In this document: one piece after another, positions 22,732 to 31,537 of the stretch | How the letters are laid out: each line of letters starts with the position of its first letter | How positions within the stretch are numbered: the first letter of the stretch is position 1 | Origin: Fredinandcohnia onubensis | GTDB taxonomy: Bacteria; Bacillota; Bacilli; Bacillales; Bacillaceae_L | DNA length: 64,000 bases | Assembly (NCBI RefSeq): GCF_002734215.1 | Contig: NZ_NSEB01000012.1 | Coordinates: 124,001 to 188,000, forward strand | Direction of reading: 5' to 3' | The notes under the pieces: generated by a model | Databases searched by the model: none | Seen by the model: the letters and a program-made list of their open reading frames with translations, nothing else | What the model was told of the DNA's origin: nothing | Program-made: the position numbers and the translations under genes

Positions 22732-23901
22732 ATGAAAGCAGAAATACTTAACGCTATTGAAGAAAACAAAGATCGTTTTTATGAAATTAGTGCATATATT
22801 GGAGCAAATCCAGAACTGGGTCATGAAGAATTCAAAGCTTGTAAAATTTTAACGGATGAACTTAAGAAACATAATTTTAATGTAGAAATAGGAACAGCAG
22901 GCCTCCCTACTGCGTTTGAAGCTACATTCGACAGTGGTAAACCTGGTGCAACGATTGGAATTATGTCTGAATATGACGCTCTCCCTGAATTGGGACATGC
23001 TTGCGGTCATAATTTAATCGGAACGATGGGTATTGCAGCTGGAATTGGATTATCAAAGGTCCTTTCTGAAACTGGTGGAAAAGTAGTTGTATACGGTACT
23101 CCTGCTGAAGAAACGAAAGGCGGAAAAGTAACCATGGCGGAACAAGGTATTTTTGACCACCTTGATGTTGCGATGATGGTTCACCCCCTTAGCCAATACG
23201 AAAAAAGTGGTGCTTCCCTCGCGATGGACGCGATCCAATTTGAATTTTTCGGAAAAGCAGCACATGCTGCAGCAAGCCCTCATGAAGGCATAAATGCGCT
23301 TGATGCCGTGCTTCAAACGTTTAATAGCATTAATGCGTTAAGACAGCATATTACACCAGACGCACGTATCCATGGAGTCATTCCAGAAGGTGGAAAAGCT
23401 GCAAACATCGTACCGGATTATGCTGTTGCCCAATTCTATGTTCGTGCATCTTCTCGTTCTTATTTGAATGAGTTGGTAGAAAAGGTGAAAAAATGTGCTG
23501 AAGGTGCTGCCCTTCAAACAGGAGCTACAATGGAATGGTCTAACTATGAGTTCTCTTATGATGACATGATTACAAATGAAAAACTTTCAAATGTCTTTAA
23601 TGATACGTTAATTGAATTAGGGGTTAATCCTGAGGAGATCAATGAACGTTCAGAAGGAACTGGGTCACTGGATATGGGGAATGTCAGTCAAGTTGCCCCT
23701 TCTATTCATCCATATGTAAAAATTTGTGATGAGCCATTTGCTTGCCACACGCACGGTTTTCGTGAAGCAGCTTTAAGTAACCAAGGTAAAGATGCGATGA
23801 TTCTTGGTGCGAAAACAATGGCTGTAACGGGATATAAAATCTTAACAAACCCTGAATTACTCCAAACAATAAAAGCAGAATTTGAAAAAAATAAAAGATA
23901 A
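22732..23901 (+). CDS. M20D family amidohydrolase (AbgB/IAA-amidohydrolase-like)
   Basis: 389 residues. Metal motifs: GIMSEYDALPELGHACGHN (Asp, HxCGH), PAEETKGGK (Glu pair), a His in MMVHPLSQYE, and a C-terminal HTHGF. The satellite dimerisation domain is about residues 165-285. Enzymes of this group split N-acyl or p-aminobenzoyl amino acids in the cytoplasm. RBS is weak (GCAGGGTC). A terminator follows. The next genes (FAH-type hydrolase, NhaC) are on the same strand but appear to be separate units. Confidence 0.88.
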   Translation: MKAEILNAIEENKDRFYEISAYIGANPELGHEEFKACKILTDELKKHNFNVEIGTAGLPTAFEATFDSGKPGATIGIMSEYDALPELGHACGHNLIGTMGIAAGIGLSKVLSETGGKVVVYGTPAEETKGGKVTMAEQGIFDHLDVAMMVHPLSQYEKSGASLAMDAIQFEFFGKAAHAAASPHEGINALDAVLQTFNSINALRQHITPDARIHGVIPEGGKAANIVPDYAVAQFYVRASSRSYLNELVEKVKKCAEGAALQTGATMEWSNYEFSYDDMITNEKLSNVFNDTLIELGVNPEEINERSEGTGSLDMGNVSQVAPSIHPYVKICDEPFACHTHGFREAALSNQGKDAMILGAKTMAVTGYKILTNPELLQTIKAEFEKNKR

Positions 23902-23911
23902 AGCACAAAGA

Positions 23912-23947
23912 GAGACGGTTCCTTGTTTTTGGGAGCCGTCTTTTTTT
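23912..23947 (+). terminator. Rho-independent terminator
   Basis: GACGGTTCC and GGAGCCGTC pair around a 9-base loop with TTTTTTT after it, 10 bases past the M20 stop. Confidence 0.85.
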
Positions 23948-24059
23948 GACTTGATAGTTTTTTAAATGTTCTAAAAATAAAAATTGTACAATATTCTATG
24001 GTAAGACCATGCATCTAGGTGCAGCATGTGTTTTAAATTTAATATGGATGGTGACGTGT

Positions 24060-24923
24060 ATGAAATTACTTTCGTTTCGAGCTACTGATGGTGTTCGTTT
24101 AGGTATTAAAACAGATAGCGGCATAATTGATGTGCGAGCTAGTGCTGAAAAAGCTGGTCTGATTGCCCCTGCTTCAATCGATGAAGTCATTTCAAATGGC
24201 CAATCTGCACAAGAACAGCTTCAGCAGGTGCTATCTAGATCAGATGCATTCCTAGACGAATCAAGCATTACATATGCACCGGCTGTACAAACGCCAAATA
24301 AAATTATCTGTTCAGGTGCGAATTATCGTGCCCATGTTGAAGAAGCAAACTTTACCGTTCCGGATTACCCAATTTATTTCTCTAAATATCAAAATAGTCT
24401 TGCCGCACATAACGAAGACATTGTACCGCCTTCCGCAACCAAGCAAGTAGATTATGAGGTTGAATTGGTTGTGGTGATGGGCAAACAAGCTAAGAATATT
24501 GCAAAAGAGGAAGCGCTTGATTATGTGTTTGGATATGCGACAGGAAATGATATCTCGGCACGGGATCTTCAAACAAGGACCAACCAGTGGACATATGGTA
24601 AAGCGATTGATCAATTTGCTCCGATTGGACCTTATCTTGTAACTGCTGAAGAGGTTCCAAATCCTCAAAATTTAGAATTGAAATGTTGGGTAAATGGGGA
24701 ATTACGACAAAACTCAAATACAGAGCTGATGATTTTCTCAATTGCTGAAATGATCAGTGACTTGTCTCAAACAATGACCCTTGAACCAGGTGATGTCATT
24801 TTTACAGGAACACCAGAAGGCGTTATTTTAGGCATGAAGGATAAAGTTTGGTTGAAACCTGGAGATGAAATGGTCTGTGAGGTTGAAGGGCTAGGTAAAT
24901 TAGTCAATCGGATTGCGGAGTAA
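24060..24923 (+). CDS. Fumarylacetoacetate hydrolase family protein
   Basis: 287 residues. The C-terminal FAH domain (about 75-287) shows KIICSGANYRAHVEE, the metal-binding VDYEVELVVVMG (two Glu), GNDISARDLQ (Asp) and GDVIFTGTPEGV. These enzymes hydrolyse or decarboxylate 2-oxo or 2-hydroxy acids using Mg2+. The start at 24060 has GGTGACGT upstream and matches the family N-terminus MKLLSFR; the frame from 24009 is an unsupported extension. Substrate cannot be assigned. Confidence 0.88.
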   Translation: MKLLSFRATDGVRLGIKTDSGIIDVRASAEKAGLIAPASIDEVISNGQSAQEQLQQVLSRSDAFLDESSITYAPAVQTPNKIICSGANYRAHVEEANFTVPDYPIYFSKYQNSLAAHNEDIVPPSATKQVDYEVELVVVMGKQAKNIAKEEALDYVFGYATGNDISARDLQTRTNQWTYGKAIDQFAPIGPYLVTAEEVPNPQNLELKCWVNGELRQNSNTELMIFSIAEMISDLSQTMTLEPGDVIFTGTPEGVILGMKDKVWLKPGDEMVCEVEGLGKLVNRIAE

Positions 24924-24939
24924 CCCTTTTTTCGCACAT

Positions 24940-25011
24940 TCATTCGTGACTAGACTTGTGGGCCTCTATTTGAGTTTACCCCATTAATATGGCCAGTCAC
25001 GAATGATTTTT
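24940..25011 (+). terminator. Terminator-like inverted repeat with long loop
   Basis: TCATTCGTGACT and AGTCACGAATGA are perfect 12-bp arms, followed by TTTTT. The 43-base interior has an additional GGCC...GGCC pairing. It lies between the FAH gene and the NhaC promoter. Confidence 0.65.
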
Positions 25012-25020
25012 CATAAATAT

Positions 25021-25034
25021 TGTAAGCGATTACA
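25021..25034 (+). promoter_or_regulatory. Catabolite-responsive element (cre) upstream of the NhaC gene
   Basis: TGTAAGCGATTACA matches the cre consensus TGNAANCGNTNNCA at every fixed base and is symmetric. It stands 30 bases before the start codon, within or just after the promoter, where CcpA with HPr-Ser-P would repress. Confidence 0.85.
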
Positions 25035-25064
25035 AATGTTTTATATTCTAAAGGGGGCAACTAT

Positions 25065-26615
25065 ATGGAAGGTACTATTTTTTCACTGATTCCACCGATT
25101 GTTACGATTGCGATTATTTTGATTACAAAGCGATTATTTTTGGCATTAGGTATTGGAATCGCAATTGGCGCACTGCTCTATAATCAATGGAATGTCATTG
25201 AAAGTTTTGTAAATGTTTACCATATTATGGCTGATGTATTAATAGGGGATGGCAAAGTCTTGTTATTCGTTGTGTTAATAGGAATACTCTCCTCCCTTCT
25301 CTATCTATCAGGTGGCATTTATGCTTTTTCCGAATGGGGAGTAAAAGTTGCCAAAACAAGAGTTCAAGCTCAAATGGCGACAATGTTAATCGGGTTTTTC
25401 ACATGGTTTGATGATGCATTTAGTTGTCTATTCCGTGGTAGCGTAATGAGATCAGTAACGGATAAATACCAAGTATCGCACTCTAAACTTTCCTACTTAA
25501 TCCACTCAACCTCTGCACCAATCGCTCTACTTATACCCATTTCAGGACTTGCGGCTTTTATTACTTCCATCATTGCAGGTGTCCTGACTGACACTGAGAT
25601 TACCTCCTATCAAGCATTAGAAGCGTTTTTATTAGCTATACCTACCAATTATTATACAATTACTACTATTATCCTCGTATTTATCGTTGCTTATTTTGGA
25701 ATAAATGTCGGCCAAATGCGTCGCGATGAAGAACGTGCAGTTTCAGAAGATATTTTATTTGATACAAAACGTGGTAAGGTGCCAGGCTCTGAAGATACGA
25801 AACTTCCAACAAGAAATGATGGAAAAATGGCAGATTTACTTTTCCCTGTTTTAACATTAATTATCGTAACTGTGATTTCTGCTATCTGGATTGGACGTTC
25901 AAGTGCCGAAGGACCAATCACTGCTTTTGATGTGTTAATTAATACAGACATTATTCTTTCCTTGGTATATGGTGCGATTGCAGCCGATCTTGTCATTTTA
26001 ACAAGATTGCTAATCAAAAAGACTTCTGGTGAACACTTAAAGATTTCTACTTTGGCTGGGATTAAAACAACACTACCAAGCGTTATCATACTTTTCCTTG
26101 CATTAGTTACAGCGAAAGTCATTTCTTCGTTAGGTGTTGGGAATTATCTTGCAACATTAATTGATGGGAATTTACAGCTTGCTTGGTTACCTGTTATCTT
26201 CTTTGTTTTCGCAGCTTTTATTTCTTATTCAATTGGAAGCACACTCGGTACAGCAGGCCTTATGATTCCGATTGGTGCGGAAATCGTGGCAACAATCGAT
26301 GTTACTTTTTTAATTCCGGTAATCGGTGCTGTGTTAGCAGGAACTGTATTTGGAGAGCATACTTCTCCTTTATCTGATACAACGATTCTTGCATCGATTG
26401 GAAGCTCGGTCCACCCTATCGATCATATGGTGACACAGCTGCCATATGCAATGCTTTCCAGTGTCTCTTCAATCTTTGGATTCATCGTCCTAGGATTCAC
26501 TCAAAATATTGTGATCGGTTTGGTTACAGCTATTCTAGTTATGGTTGTGGGTGCATATTTATTTAAAATGCGGCTCAACAAGACTCAAACCTTAACTGGG
26601 GAGATTGCCAAATAA
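25065..26615 (+). CDS. NhaC family Na+/H+ antiporter
   Basis: 516 residues with about 11-12 membrane helices. Family motifs: FTWFDDAFSCLFRGSVMRSVTDKY in two stretches (FTWFDDAFSCLF, GSVMRSVTDKY), SAPIALLIPISGLAAF, and GEHTSPLSDTTILAS near the C-terminus, which is typical of NhaC. It would exchange Na+ or an organic solute with protons in the membrane; some members move malate-lactate or tyrosine-type substrates. RBS AAAGGGGG. The cre site just upstream suggests glucose repression, pointing to a nutrient-linked role rather than plain salt tolerance. Confidence 0.88.
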   Translation: MEGTIFSLIPPIVTIAIILITKRLFLALGIGIAIGALLYNQWNVIESFVNVYHIMADVLIGDGKVLLFVVLIGILSSLLYLSGGIYAFSEWGVKVAKTRVQAQMATMLIGFFTWFDDAFSCLFRGSVMRSVTDKYQVSHSKLSYLIHSTSAPIALLIPISGLAAFITSIIAGVLTDTEITSYQALEAFLLAIPTNYYTITTIILVFIVAYFGINVGQMRRDEERAVSEDILFDTKRGKVPGSEDTKLPTRNDGKMADLLFPVLTLIIVTVISAIWIGRSSAEGPITAFDVLINTDIILSLVYGAIAADLVILTRLLIKKTSGEHLKISTLAGIKTTLPSVIILFLALVTAKVISSLGVGNYLATLIDGNLQLAWLPVIFFVFAAFISYSIGSTLGTAGLMIPIGAEIVATIDVTFLIPVIGAVLAGTVFGEHTSPLSDTTILASIGSSVHPIDHMVTQLPYAMLSSVSSIFGFIVLGFTQNIVIGLVTAILVMVVGAYLFKMRLNKTQTLTGEIAK

Positions 26616-26633
26616 GTGAATATTTCTCCCCCT

Positions 26634-26668
26634 CCCCCCTTCTTATTTTTATAAGGGGGGTGTTTTCT
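26634..26668 (+). terminator. Rho-independent terminator of the NhaC gene
   Basis: CCCCCCTT and AAGGGGGG pair around an AT-rich 11-base loop, with TGTTTT downstream. Confidence 0.75.
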
Positions 26669-26724
26669 AGTAATCTAGGGAAAAATTTACCATTATTGTA
26701 ATAGATATGAAAGGTGATAGAAAA

Positions 26725-27420
26725 ATGATTGAACCAGTGAAACGCATGAATGTTACAGATAGTATTGTTAACCAAATTAAGGACCTTGTTCTCCAAGGCA
26801 AACTAAATGAAGGTGATAAACTTCCCCCAGAACGAGAACTAATGAACTTATTTGGAGTTGGTAGGCCTTCATTAAGGGAAGCACTGAAGGTGTTGGAAGC
26901 GCAAGGTTTAATTGAAAAGACACAGAAAGGTACGATTATCACAGGTAACCATGATAAGTTTTTCTCTGACTCCCTCATGTTCCAGCTCTATTTTTCCTCT
27001 GCTGATTGGCAAGATATTTTTGAGGCTCGTAGATTTTTAGAAAAGGAATTAACCTACCTAGCAACAACAAGGGCAAATTCTGAAGACTTTAATGAAATCG
27101 AGCAAACCATTGTTGATATGGAACTTTCGGTTCGTGAAAACAATCAAACAGAATATGTTCGTTCGAACCTGGAGTTCCATAAAAAAATTGCGAAAGCATC
27201 GAAAAACCTTGTCCTATTCAATCTATATGAATCCATTAATAATTTAGTGAAGCACTCTCAGGAAAGTGGAGTGACTGTATATGGGGTAATGAACGAGTCA
27301 CTCAATTACCATAAAGCAATCTTTAAAGCGATGAAAGAACGTAATGCAGAACGTGCTAGCGACCTTATGGTACAACACATCAATAGCGTCGAGGGTTATT
27401 TTCAAAAGAGCCAAAATTGA
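26725..27420 (+). CDS. FadR-family (GntR) transcriptional regulator
   Basis: About 231 residues. The N-terminal winged helix contains QIKDLVLQGKLNEGDKLPPERELM and GVGRPSLREALKVLEAQGLI, the GntR signature; the C-terminal FCD domain is all-helical with a possible metal-binding triad (Asp/His residues in NLEFHKKIA and HYK-like NYHKAIF). It binds small carboxylates in known relatives. ATG 26725 is preferred to 26707 because AAAGGTGAT is correctly spaced. It may control the adjacent NhaC gene, but that is inference from position only. Confidence 0.9.
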   Translation: MIEPVKRMNVTDSIVNQIKDLVLQGKLNEGDKLPPERELMNLFGVGRPSLREALKVLEAQGLIEKTQKGTIITGNHDKFFSDSLMFQLYFSSADWQDIFEARRFLEKELTYLATTRANSEDFNEIEQTIVDMELSVRENNQTEYVRSNLEFHKKIAKASKNLVLFNLYESINNLVKHSQESGVTVYGVMNESLNYHKAIFKAMKERNAERASDLMVQHINSVEGYFQKSQN

Positions 27421-27424
27421 TTTG

Positions 27425-27461
27425 AAGACGGTTCTCTTTCTAAAAAAGAACCGTCTTTTTT
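27425..27461 (+). terminator. Rho-independent terminator of the FadR-type gene
   Basis: AAGACGGTTCT and AGAACCGTCTT pair perfectly around an 11-base loop, followed by TTTT. Confidence 0.9.
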
Positions 27462-27593
27462 ACTAGTTTTTGGAAGATAGACAAGTTGTAATCTACCTGT
27501 AAAGAAACTGTAATACTAATCTACTTATTTTTTTCATAGAAATTAGTCATAGAGAGTTACCCAGTACTTAAATTAACTAGGAGGACTATCACT

Positions 27594-28304
27594 ATGAAAA
27601 AAATACTATTAGGACTAGCGATCTTTATAGCATCTCTATTTTTTGCAGACCAAGCGTTTGCGTATACTGTACAAAAAGGTGACACGATGTCAGAAATCGC
27701 AACTAAACATGGAATGACTTTAGAAGAATTAGCAGTAATGAACCCACAAGTAGAAAATTTAGACCTGATTATTGTAGGTCAACATATAAATGCAGAAGTA
27801 GATGATAACTCGCCTAAATTATTTGAAGGTATGCATGTTGAAAAGAAAGAGGAAGTTGTAGTAGCTACCTTAGAAGCTAAGCAAGAAACAGTAAAAGCAG
27901 AGAAAGTCGTTACTGAAGTTAAAAGTGTTTCTACGAATTATAATTTTTCTTCAGAAGAACTAGATTTGTTAGCAAGGATTGTACGAGCTGAGGCTCAAGC
28001 AGAACCTTTTGAAGGAAAAGTAGCAGTTGCAGCAGTTGTGTTAAATCGTGTAGAAAGTCCGAAATTCCCTGATACGATCCGAGATGTAATTTATCAGCGT
28101 GGCCAGTTCCAACCTGTACGAAATGGTCAAATTAATAAACCTGCTGATGAAGAGTCGATAAAAGCAGTGCGCGCTGCACTCACTGAAATGCGAAATATTG
28201 CGAAGGATGCATTGTTCTTCTATAACCCAACAATTGCGACAAGTCGTTGGTTGGATTCAAGAACAACAGCCGTTAAAATTGGACGCCATGTATTTAAACA
28301 TTAA
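27594..28304 (+). CDS. LysM-domain cell wall hydrolase (SleB/CwlJ-type catalytic domain)
   Basis: 236 residues: signal peptide (1-23, cut after AFA), one LysM domain (about 24-67, YTVQKGDTMSEIA...), a Lys/Glu-rich linker, and a C-terminal hydrolase-2 domain (about 120-236) with ELDLLARIVRAEAQAEPFEG, VAAVVLNRV and the aromatic FYNPTIATSRW. Related enzymes are lytic enzymes of spore cortex or wall peptidoglycan. RBS AGGAGGA with 8-base spacing. It is exported and held on peptidoglycan by LysM. Whether it acts in germination or growth is not visible. Confidence 0.92.
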   Translation: MKKILLGLAIFIASLFFADQAFAYTVQKGDTMSEIATKHGMTLEELAVMNPQVENLDLIIVGQHINAEVDDNSPKLFEGMHVEKKEEVVVATLEAKQETVKAEKVVTEVKSVSTNYNFSSEELDLLARIVRAEAQAEPFEGKVAVAAVVLNRVESPKFPDTIRDVIYQRGQFQPVRNGQINKPADEESIKAVRAALTEMRNIAKDALFFYNPTIATSRWLDSRTTAVKIGRHVFKH

Positions 28305-28360
28305 ATTATGAATTCGAAAATAAGCTAGGGAACTAGTGAAGTTCCTGTTAACTATAGAGT

Positions 28361-28393
28361 AAATGCCTGAGCCCTGAGGGTTCAGGCATTTTT
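28361..28393 (+). terminator. Rho-independent terminator
   Basis: AAATGCCTGA and TCAGGCATTT form a 10-bp stem with an inner CCCTGAGGG palindrome, followed by TTT. It lies between convergent genes and is probably used from both sides. Confidence 0.85.
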
Positions 28394-28407
28394 GATTTTT
28401 TCCGTTA

Positions 28408-29160
28408 TTACCTCATCTTCAAAAATTGCATACGTTGGTTAAATAATGTTGGATACGATAAAAACCCGAGCATTATGCTTGTGACAGCTGCTGTTGTTAA
28501 AAGTAAAAAGAGTACGAGCAATTGAAATTGGACTGCTTGAATGGGATTTGCACCTGCGATGATTTGACCGCTCATCATACCAGGCAGTTGAACGAGTCCG
28601 ATTGTTTTTTGGCTTTCAATTGTAGGAATCATACTTGCCTTGATTGACGTAATCAGTTGTGTATGGATCGCTTGTTTTGGTGTCCCTCCTAAGGACAGAA
28701 TAAGCTCGGTTTGCTCCTGATGGTTGTCAACCTCAGACGTAAATCGATTTAAAAATAAAATTGCAAGAACCATTGAGTTGCCAACAACCATTCCGCTGAT
28801 TGGAATGATGTATTGGGCTGTGGCTGGCGTAATCTGAAACCCGAGTAAAATAGCCTGAGTTAGTACCTCCATAAAAATAAAGGTTGTTGCGATTTTCCAT
28901 GTGATACCTTTGATGGCCTTTCCTTTTTTCCTCGCATTCTGTGTAGCCGCCACAATCATGACAATGACCATTAGAAAAATATAAATGAGACTTTCCGTAT
29001 CAAAGACAAATTTTAAAATATAGCCAACTGCAAATAATTGAATGATTGACCGGACAACTGCAATGGTCGTGTCTTTTTCCAATCCCAGATTAAATGTTTT
29101 CGATAAGAAAATTGGAATTAGCACAAAAATCAGGGCGATTGCTAAAGCAAGTGTGCTCAC
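28408..29160 (-). CDS. fetB: FetB-like ABC exporter permease (UPF0014)
   Basis: 250 residues with about seven membrane helices. Family stretches: VVRSIIQLFAVGYILKFVF, GMVVGNSMVLAILFLNR, LSLGGTPKQAIH and GLVQLPGMMSGQIIAGANPIQAV. E. coli FetB with FetA is an iron exporter that helps resist oxidative stress. GTG start at 29160 overlaps the fetA stop by 4 bases, giving translational coupling. Substrate in Bacillus is inferred from E. coli only. Confidence 0.88.
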   Translation of the reverse strand: MSTLALAIALIFVLIPIFLSKTFNLGLEKDTTIAVVRSIIQLFAVGYILKFVFDTESLIYIFLMVIVMIVAATQNARKKGKAIKGITWKIATTFIFMEVLTQAILLGFQITPATAQYIIPISGMVVGNSMVLAILFLNRFTSEVDNHQEQTELILSLGGTPKQAIHTQLITSIKASMIPTIESQKTIGLVQLPGMMSGQIIAGANPIQAVQFQLLVLFLLLTTAAVTSIMLGFLSYPTLFNQRMQFLKMR

Positions 29161-29888
29161 TCCATCATCTCCCCCTTCACAAATTGTTTTACTTTTTCAT
29201 GAGTAGGAGATTTCAACAATGCACTCTCGCCTGTTTCAATAACTTCCCCTTCCATCATTACCCACACATAATTGCCAATTTCAATGGCTTGCTGGAGATT
29301 ATGGGTAATCCAGATGATGGTTACATTGTACTTCTTGTTGATTTTTACGATGAGTTCTTCAATTTCGTGTTTCGAAATTCGATCGAGTGCGGATGTTATT
29401 TCATCCAACAGCATGATTTGCGGATGGTTGATCAGCGTGCGTGCAATAGAAACCTTTTGGCGCTGTCCACCTGATAAATCTCGGACATCTCGATTTAGGT
29501 ATTCTTCTTCTAAACCAACATCTTCTAATAAATCCTTGGCTACTTTTTCTTCTAAGTCTTTATTTTGAAGTGTCATTGGTAAAGCAAGATTATGATAAAC
29601 AGACCCGTTTACCATTGGTGCATTTTGCAGGCCAATTCCGACAGCCCGACGTAATTCAACCGGTTCATATGTTTGGATGTCTTTTTCCTTTATGTATATT
29701 TCACCTGAATTTGGTGACAGATGTCCATTACAAAGCTTTAAGAGAGTTGTTTTCCCAGCTCCAGAAGGACCAACCAGTGATGTAATCGTCCCCTCATAAA
29801 AGGATCCCGTAATATTTTTTAAAATATGTTTTTCATCCGCATGAAAATTCACCCTGTTAAAATGAATGGCTGGTTTTAATGTTTGCAT
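29157..29888 (-). CDS. fetA: FetA-like ABC transporter ATP-binding protein
   Basis: 243 residues. Walker A GPSGAGKTTLLK, ABC signature LSGGQRQKVSIAR, Walker B IMLLDEITSALD and the H-loop ITHN are all intact. It drives the FetB permease encoded by the overlapping next gene. ATG at 29888 follows GGAAGTG; a longer frame to 29927 lacks an RBS. Cytoplasmic face of the membrane. Confidence 0.9.
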   Translation of the reverse strand: MQTLKPAIHFNRVNFHADEKHILKNITGSFYEGTITSLVGPSGAGKTTLLKLCNGHLSPNSGEIYIKEKDIQTYEPVELRRAVGIGLQNAPMVNGSVYHNLALPMTLQNKDLEEKVAKDLLEDVGLEEEYLNRDVRDLSGGQRQKVSIARTLINHPQIMLLDEITSALDRISKHEIEELIVKINKKYNVTIIWITHNLQQAIEIGNYVWVMMEGEVIETGESALLKSPTHEKVKQFVKGEMME

Positions 29889-30207
29889 TTGTTCACTTCC
29901 TTTGTTGCGATAACAATAAGATAACATACGAGTATGTAGTATAGATAAATTTTAATTCATTTTTGTATATTATGTACCTTTTTTATCAAAGGCAATTTAA
30001 AATAAGTCTATATGTAATTAATTAGGAGTGGTTGTTTTGCAGCATAAGGACAGAGTCATCATAATTGGCCCTTTTATAAAAGTGATGAACCTAAAACGTC
30101 CAATGACGATTTTAATGAAACCAAGTATTGTTTTTGCGGTCTTGAAGAATGGGTTGACGAAAAAACGGAGACTGTGATTGGTCACAGTCTCCGCATAACA
30201 ATTATAA
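29889..30207. other. Intergenic region with a possible disrupted small gene
   Basis: No firm gene. AGGAGTGG at 30024-30031 precedes TTG 30037, which opens a 46-codon frame of basic, low-quality sequence ending at 30177. In the next frame, from about 30050, an acidic sequence with CFCGLEEWVDEKTE reads through but has a stop (TAA) just before it and no start. This pattern fits a small gene broken by a frameshift, or chance. A terminator for the gene on the right ends the region. Confidence 0.35.
30160..30193 (-). terminator. Rho-independent terminator
   Basis: CGGAGACTGTG and CACAGTCTCCG are perfect 11-bp arms; on the minus strand TTTTTT follows. It ends the gene at 30208-30762. Confidence 0.88.
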
Positions 30208-30762
30208 TCAGCCTAGAACCACTCTTTCGTTTAATTCCTCATGATAAATCCACGCATTTTGTCCAGGTGTTGTGGCACCTATCCATACAAAAAGCGGATC
30301 CGGCCCATGTGAGCCATTAAACGTGACGACGAGATGTTTGTAGCTTTTGAGATTATATTCTTCATCTTCTCGGAAGAAGGATAGCTGCGGATTGTACAGC
30401 CGATTTCCTTCTGTATATTCATTTCTGTATTCACTATATTCAGGTAAATCTTCTGGACGTTTTACTTGGCTAAATGTGACCACAATTTTTCGAGTTTCAA
30501 AAAAGAGCGATACATATTCATATGATAAGCCCGCTGTTCGAATTTCAGGCGTCACATTCAATTCTGGATATTGATTCGCGATTGTATAGATGGAGTCGAA
30601 AACATAAGAGGCGCGTTGTCTGGAGATGAAGTTTCTTTCGGTGACGAGATCAGGCTTTCCCTCTCTATCCTTATAAAAACGCTTTAATCCACGTTTTATC
30701 CCTTTGATTATTAATTGTCGTTCAGCGCTACTTAAATAGAATTCATGACTAGAATCTAGCAA
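30208..30762 (-). CDS. Hypothetical protein (184 aa)
   Basis: TTG start with GGAGG 8 bases upstream, and a perfect terminator after the stop, so it is surely a gene. The product is soluble, charged and rich in aromatic residues (YEYVSLFFETRKIVVTFSQV, HGPDPLFVWIGATTPGQNAW). No signal peptide, cysteine motif or known domain is recognised. It lies between the fetAB pair and the carbohydrate operon, apart from both. Confidence 0.7.
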   Translation of the reverse strand: MLDSSHEFYLSSAERQLIIKGIKRGLKRFYKDREGKPDLVTERNFISRQRASYVFDSIYTIANQYPELNVTPEIRTAGLSYEYVSLFFETRKIVVTFSQVKRPEDLPEYSEYRNEYTEGNRLYNPQLSFFREDEEYNLKSYKHLVVTFNGSHGPDPLFVWIGATTPGQNAWIYHEELNERVVLG

Positions 30763-30855
30763 GAAACGAACCTCCCTATTGTTAGTTTTCCTTATTATAC
30801 CTTCAAGGGGGTGTCGAAAAGTGTTAGATTGTGAGCGAATCTATTAAACTTATTC

Positions 30856-30900
30856 AAAAAAGAAAGAGTAAACTTTTATACACTCTAAGCCTACTCTTTC
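30856..30900 (-). terminator. Terminator of the 12-gene carbohydrate operon
   Basis: On the minus strand AAAGAGTA and TACTCTTT pair, with an inner CTT/AAG helix, then CTTTTTT follows. It is 20 bases past the last stop of the operon. Confidence 0.75.
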
Positions 30901-30919
30901 CATTCATGATTTATTAAGC

Positions 30920-31537
30920 TTATTCAAACAGATCCTTAGTTGCTTCTATCCAGGTTTTAGCCATTAGCATATTCCCGATGGTGTTCATATGAACACCATC
31001 TATCGTAAGAGGAAAGTCCTTCTTATGATTTAAAAATGAAATAAAGGACTGATGGGTCGGAACGATTCCTGCATTATATTTTTCTGCTAATCGGTGGATA
31101 ATTTCAATATATGGTTTTAGCATAGAGTTTCCTTTTCCGCGAATATCTTCTGAAATAACAGTGGGTTCCATTAAGACAATTGAAGCATTGGTTTTTTCCT
31201 TCGTATCTATAAGAAGATTCTCTAACACTTCTTCAAAACGTTCTGGTAACACTTGCTCCATCTCAGGAGAATCTACTTGTCTCCATACATCGTTAATACC
31301 AATGGAAATCGAAACAATATCAGGTTGAAACGAAATTACATCCTGTTCCCACCGCTCAGCAAGGTCGGTTACCCGATTTCCGCTAATCCCTTTGTTTATG
31401 ATTTCAATATCCCTTTGTGGATACGTAACCTTTAAATAATCATGAAGCAATCGCACATATCCTGTTCCAATGTTATCACTCTCGTTAATCCCCCACCATG
31501 TTATGCTGTCACCAATAAAAACAATTCGTTGTTTCAC
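30920..31537 (-). CDS. SGNH/GDSL hydrolase, probable carbohydrate esterase
   Basis: About 205 residues of the SGNH fold. Block I GDSITWWG (Ser), block II Gly in KGISGNRV, block III GIND (Asn) and block V DGVHMN (Asp, His) are complete. Such enzymes often remove acetyl groups from sugars. No signal peptide, so it acts in the cytoplasm on imported oligosaccharides. GTG 31537 follows GGAGGGG and overlaps the previous stop by 4 bases; the ATG at 31552 is possible but has no RBS. Last gene of the operon. Confidence 0.88.
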   Translation of the reverse strand: MKQRIVFIGDSITWWGINESDNIGTGYVRLLHDYLKVTYPQRDIEIINKGISGNRVTDLAERWEQDVISFQPDIVSISIGINDVWRQVDSPEMEQVLPERFEEVLENLLIDTKEKTNASIVLMEPTVISEDIRGKGNSMLKPYIEIIHRLAEKYNAGIVPTHQSFISFLNHKKDFPLTIDGVHMNTIGNMLMAKTWIEATKDLFE

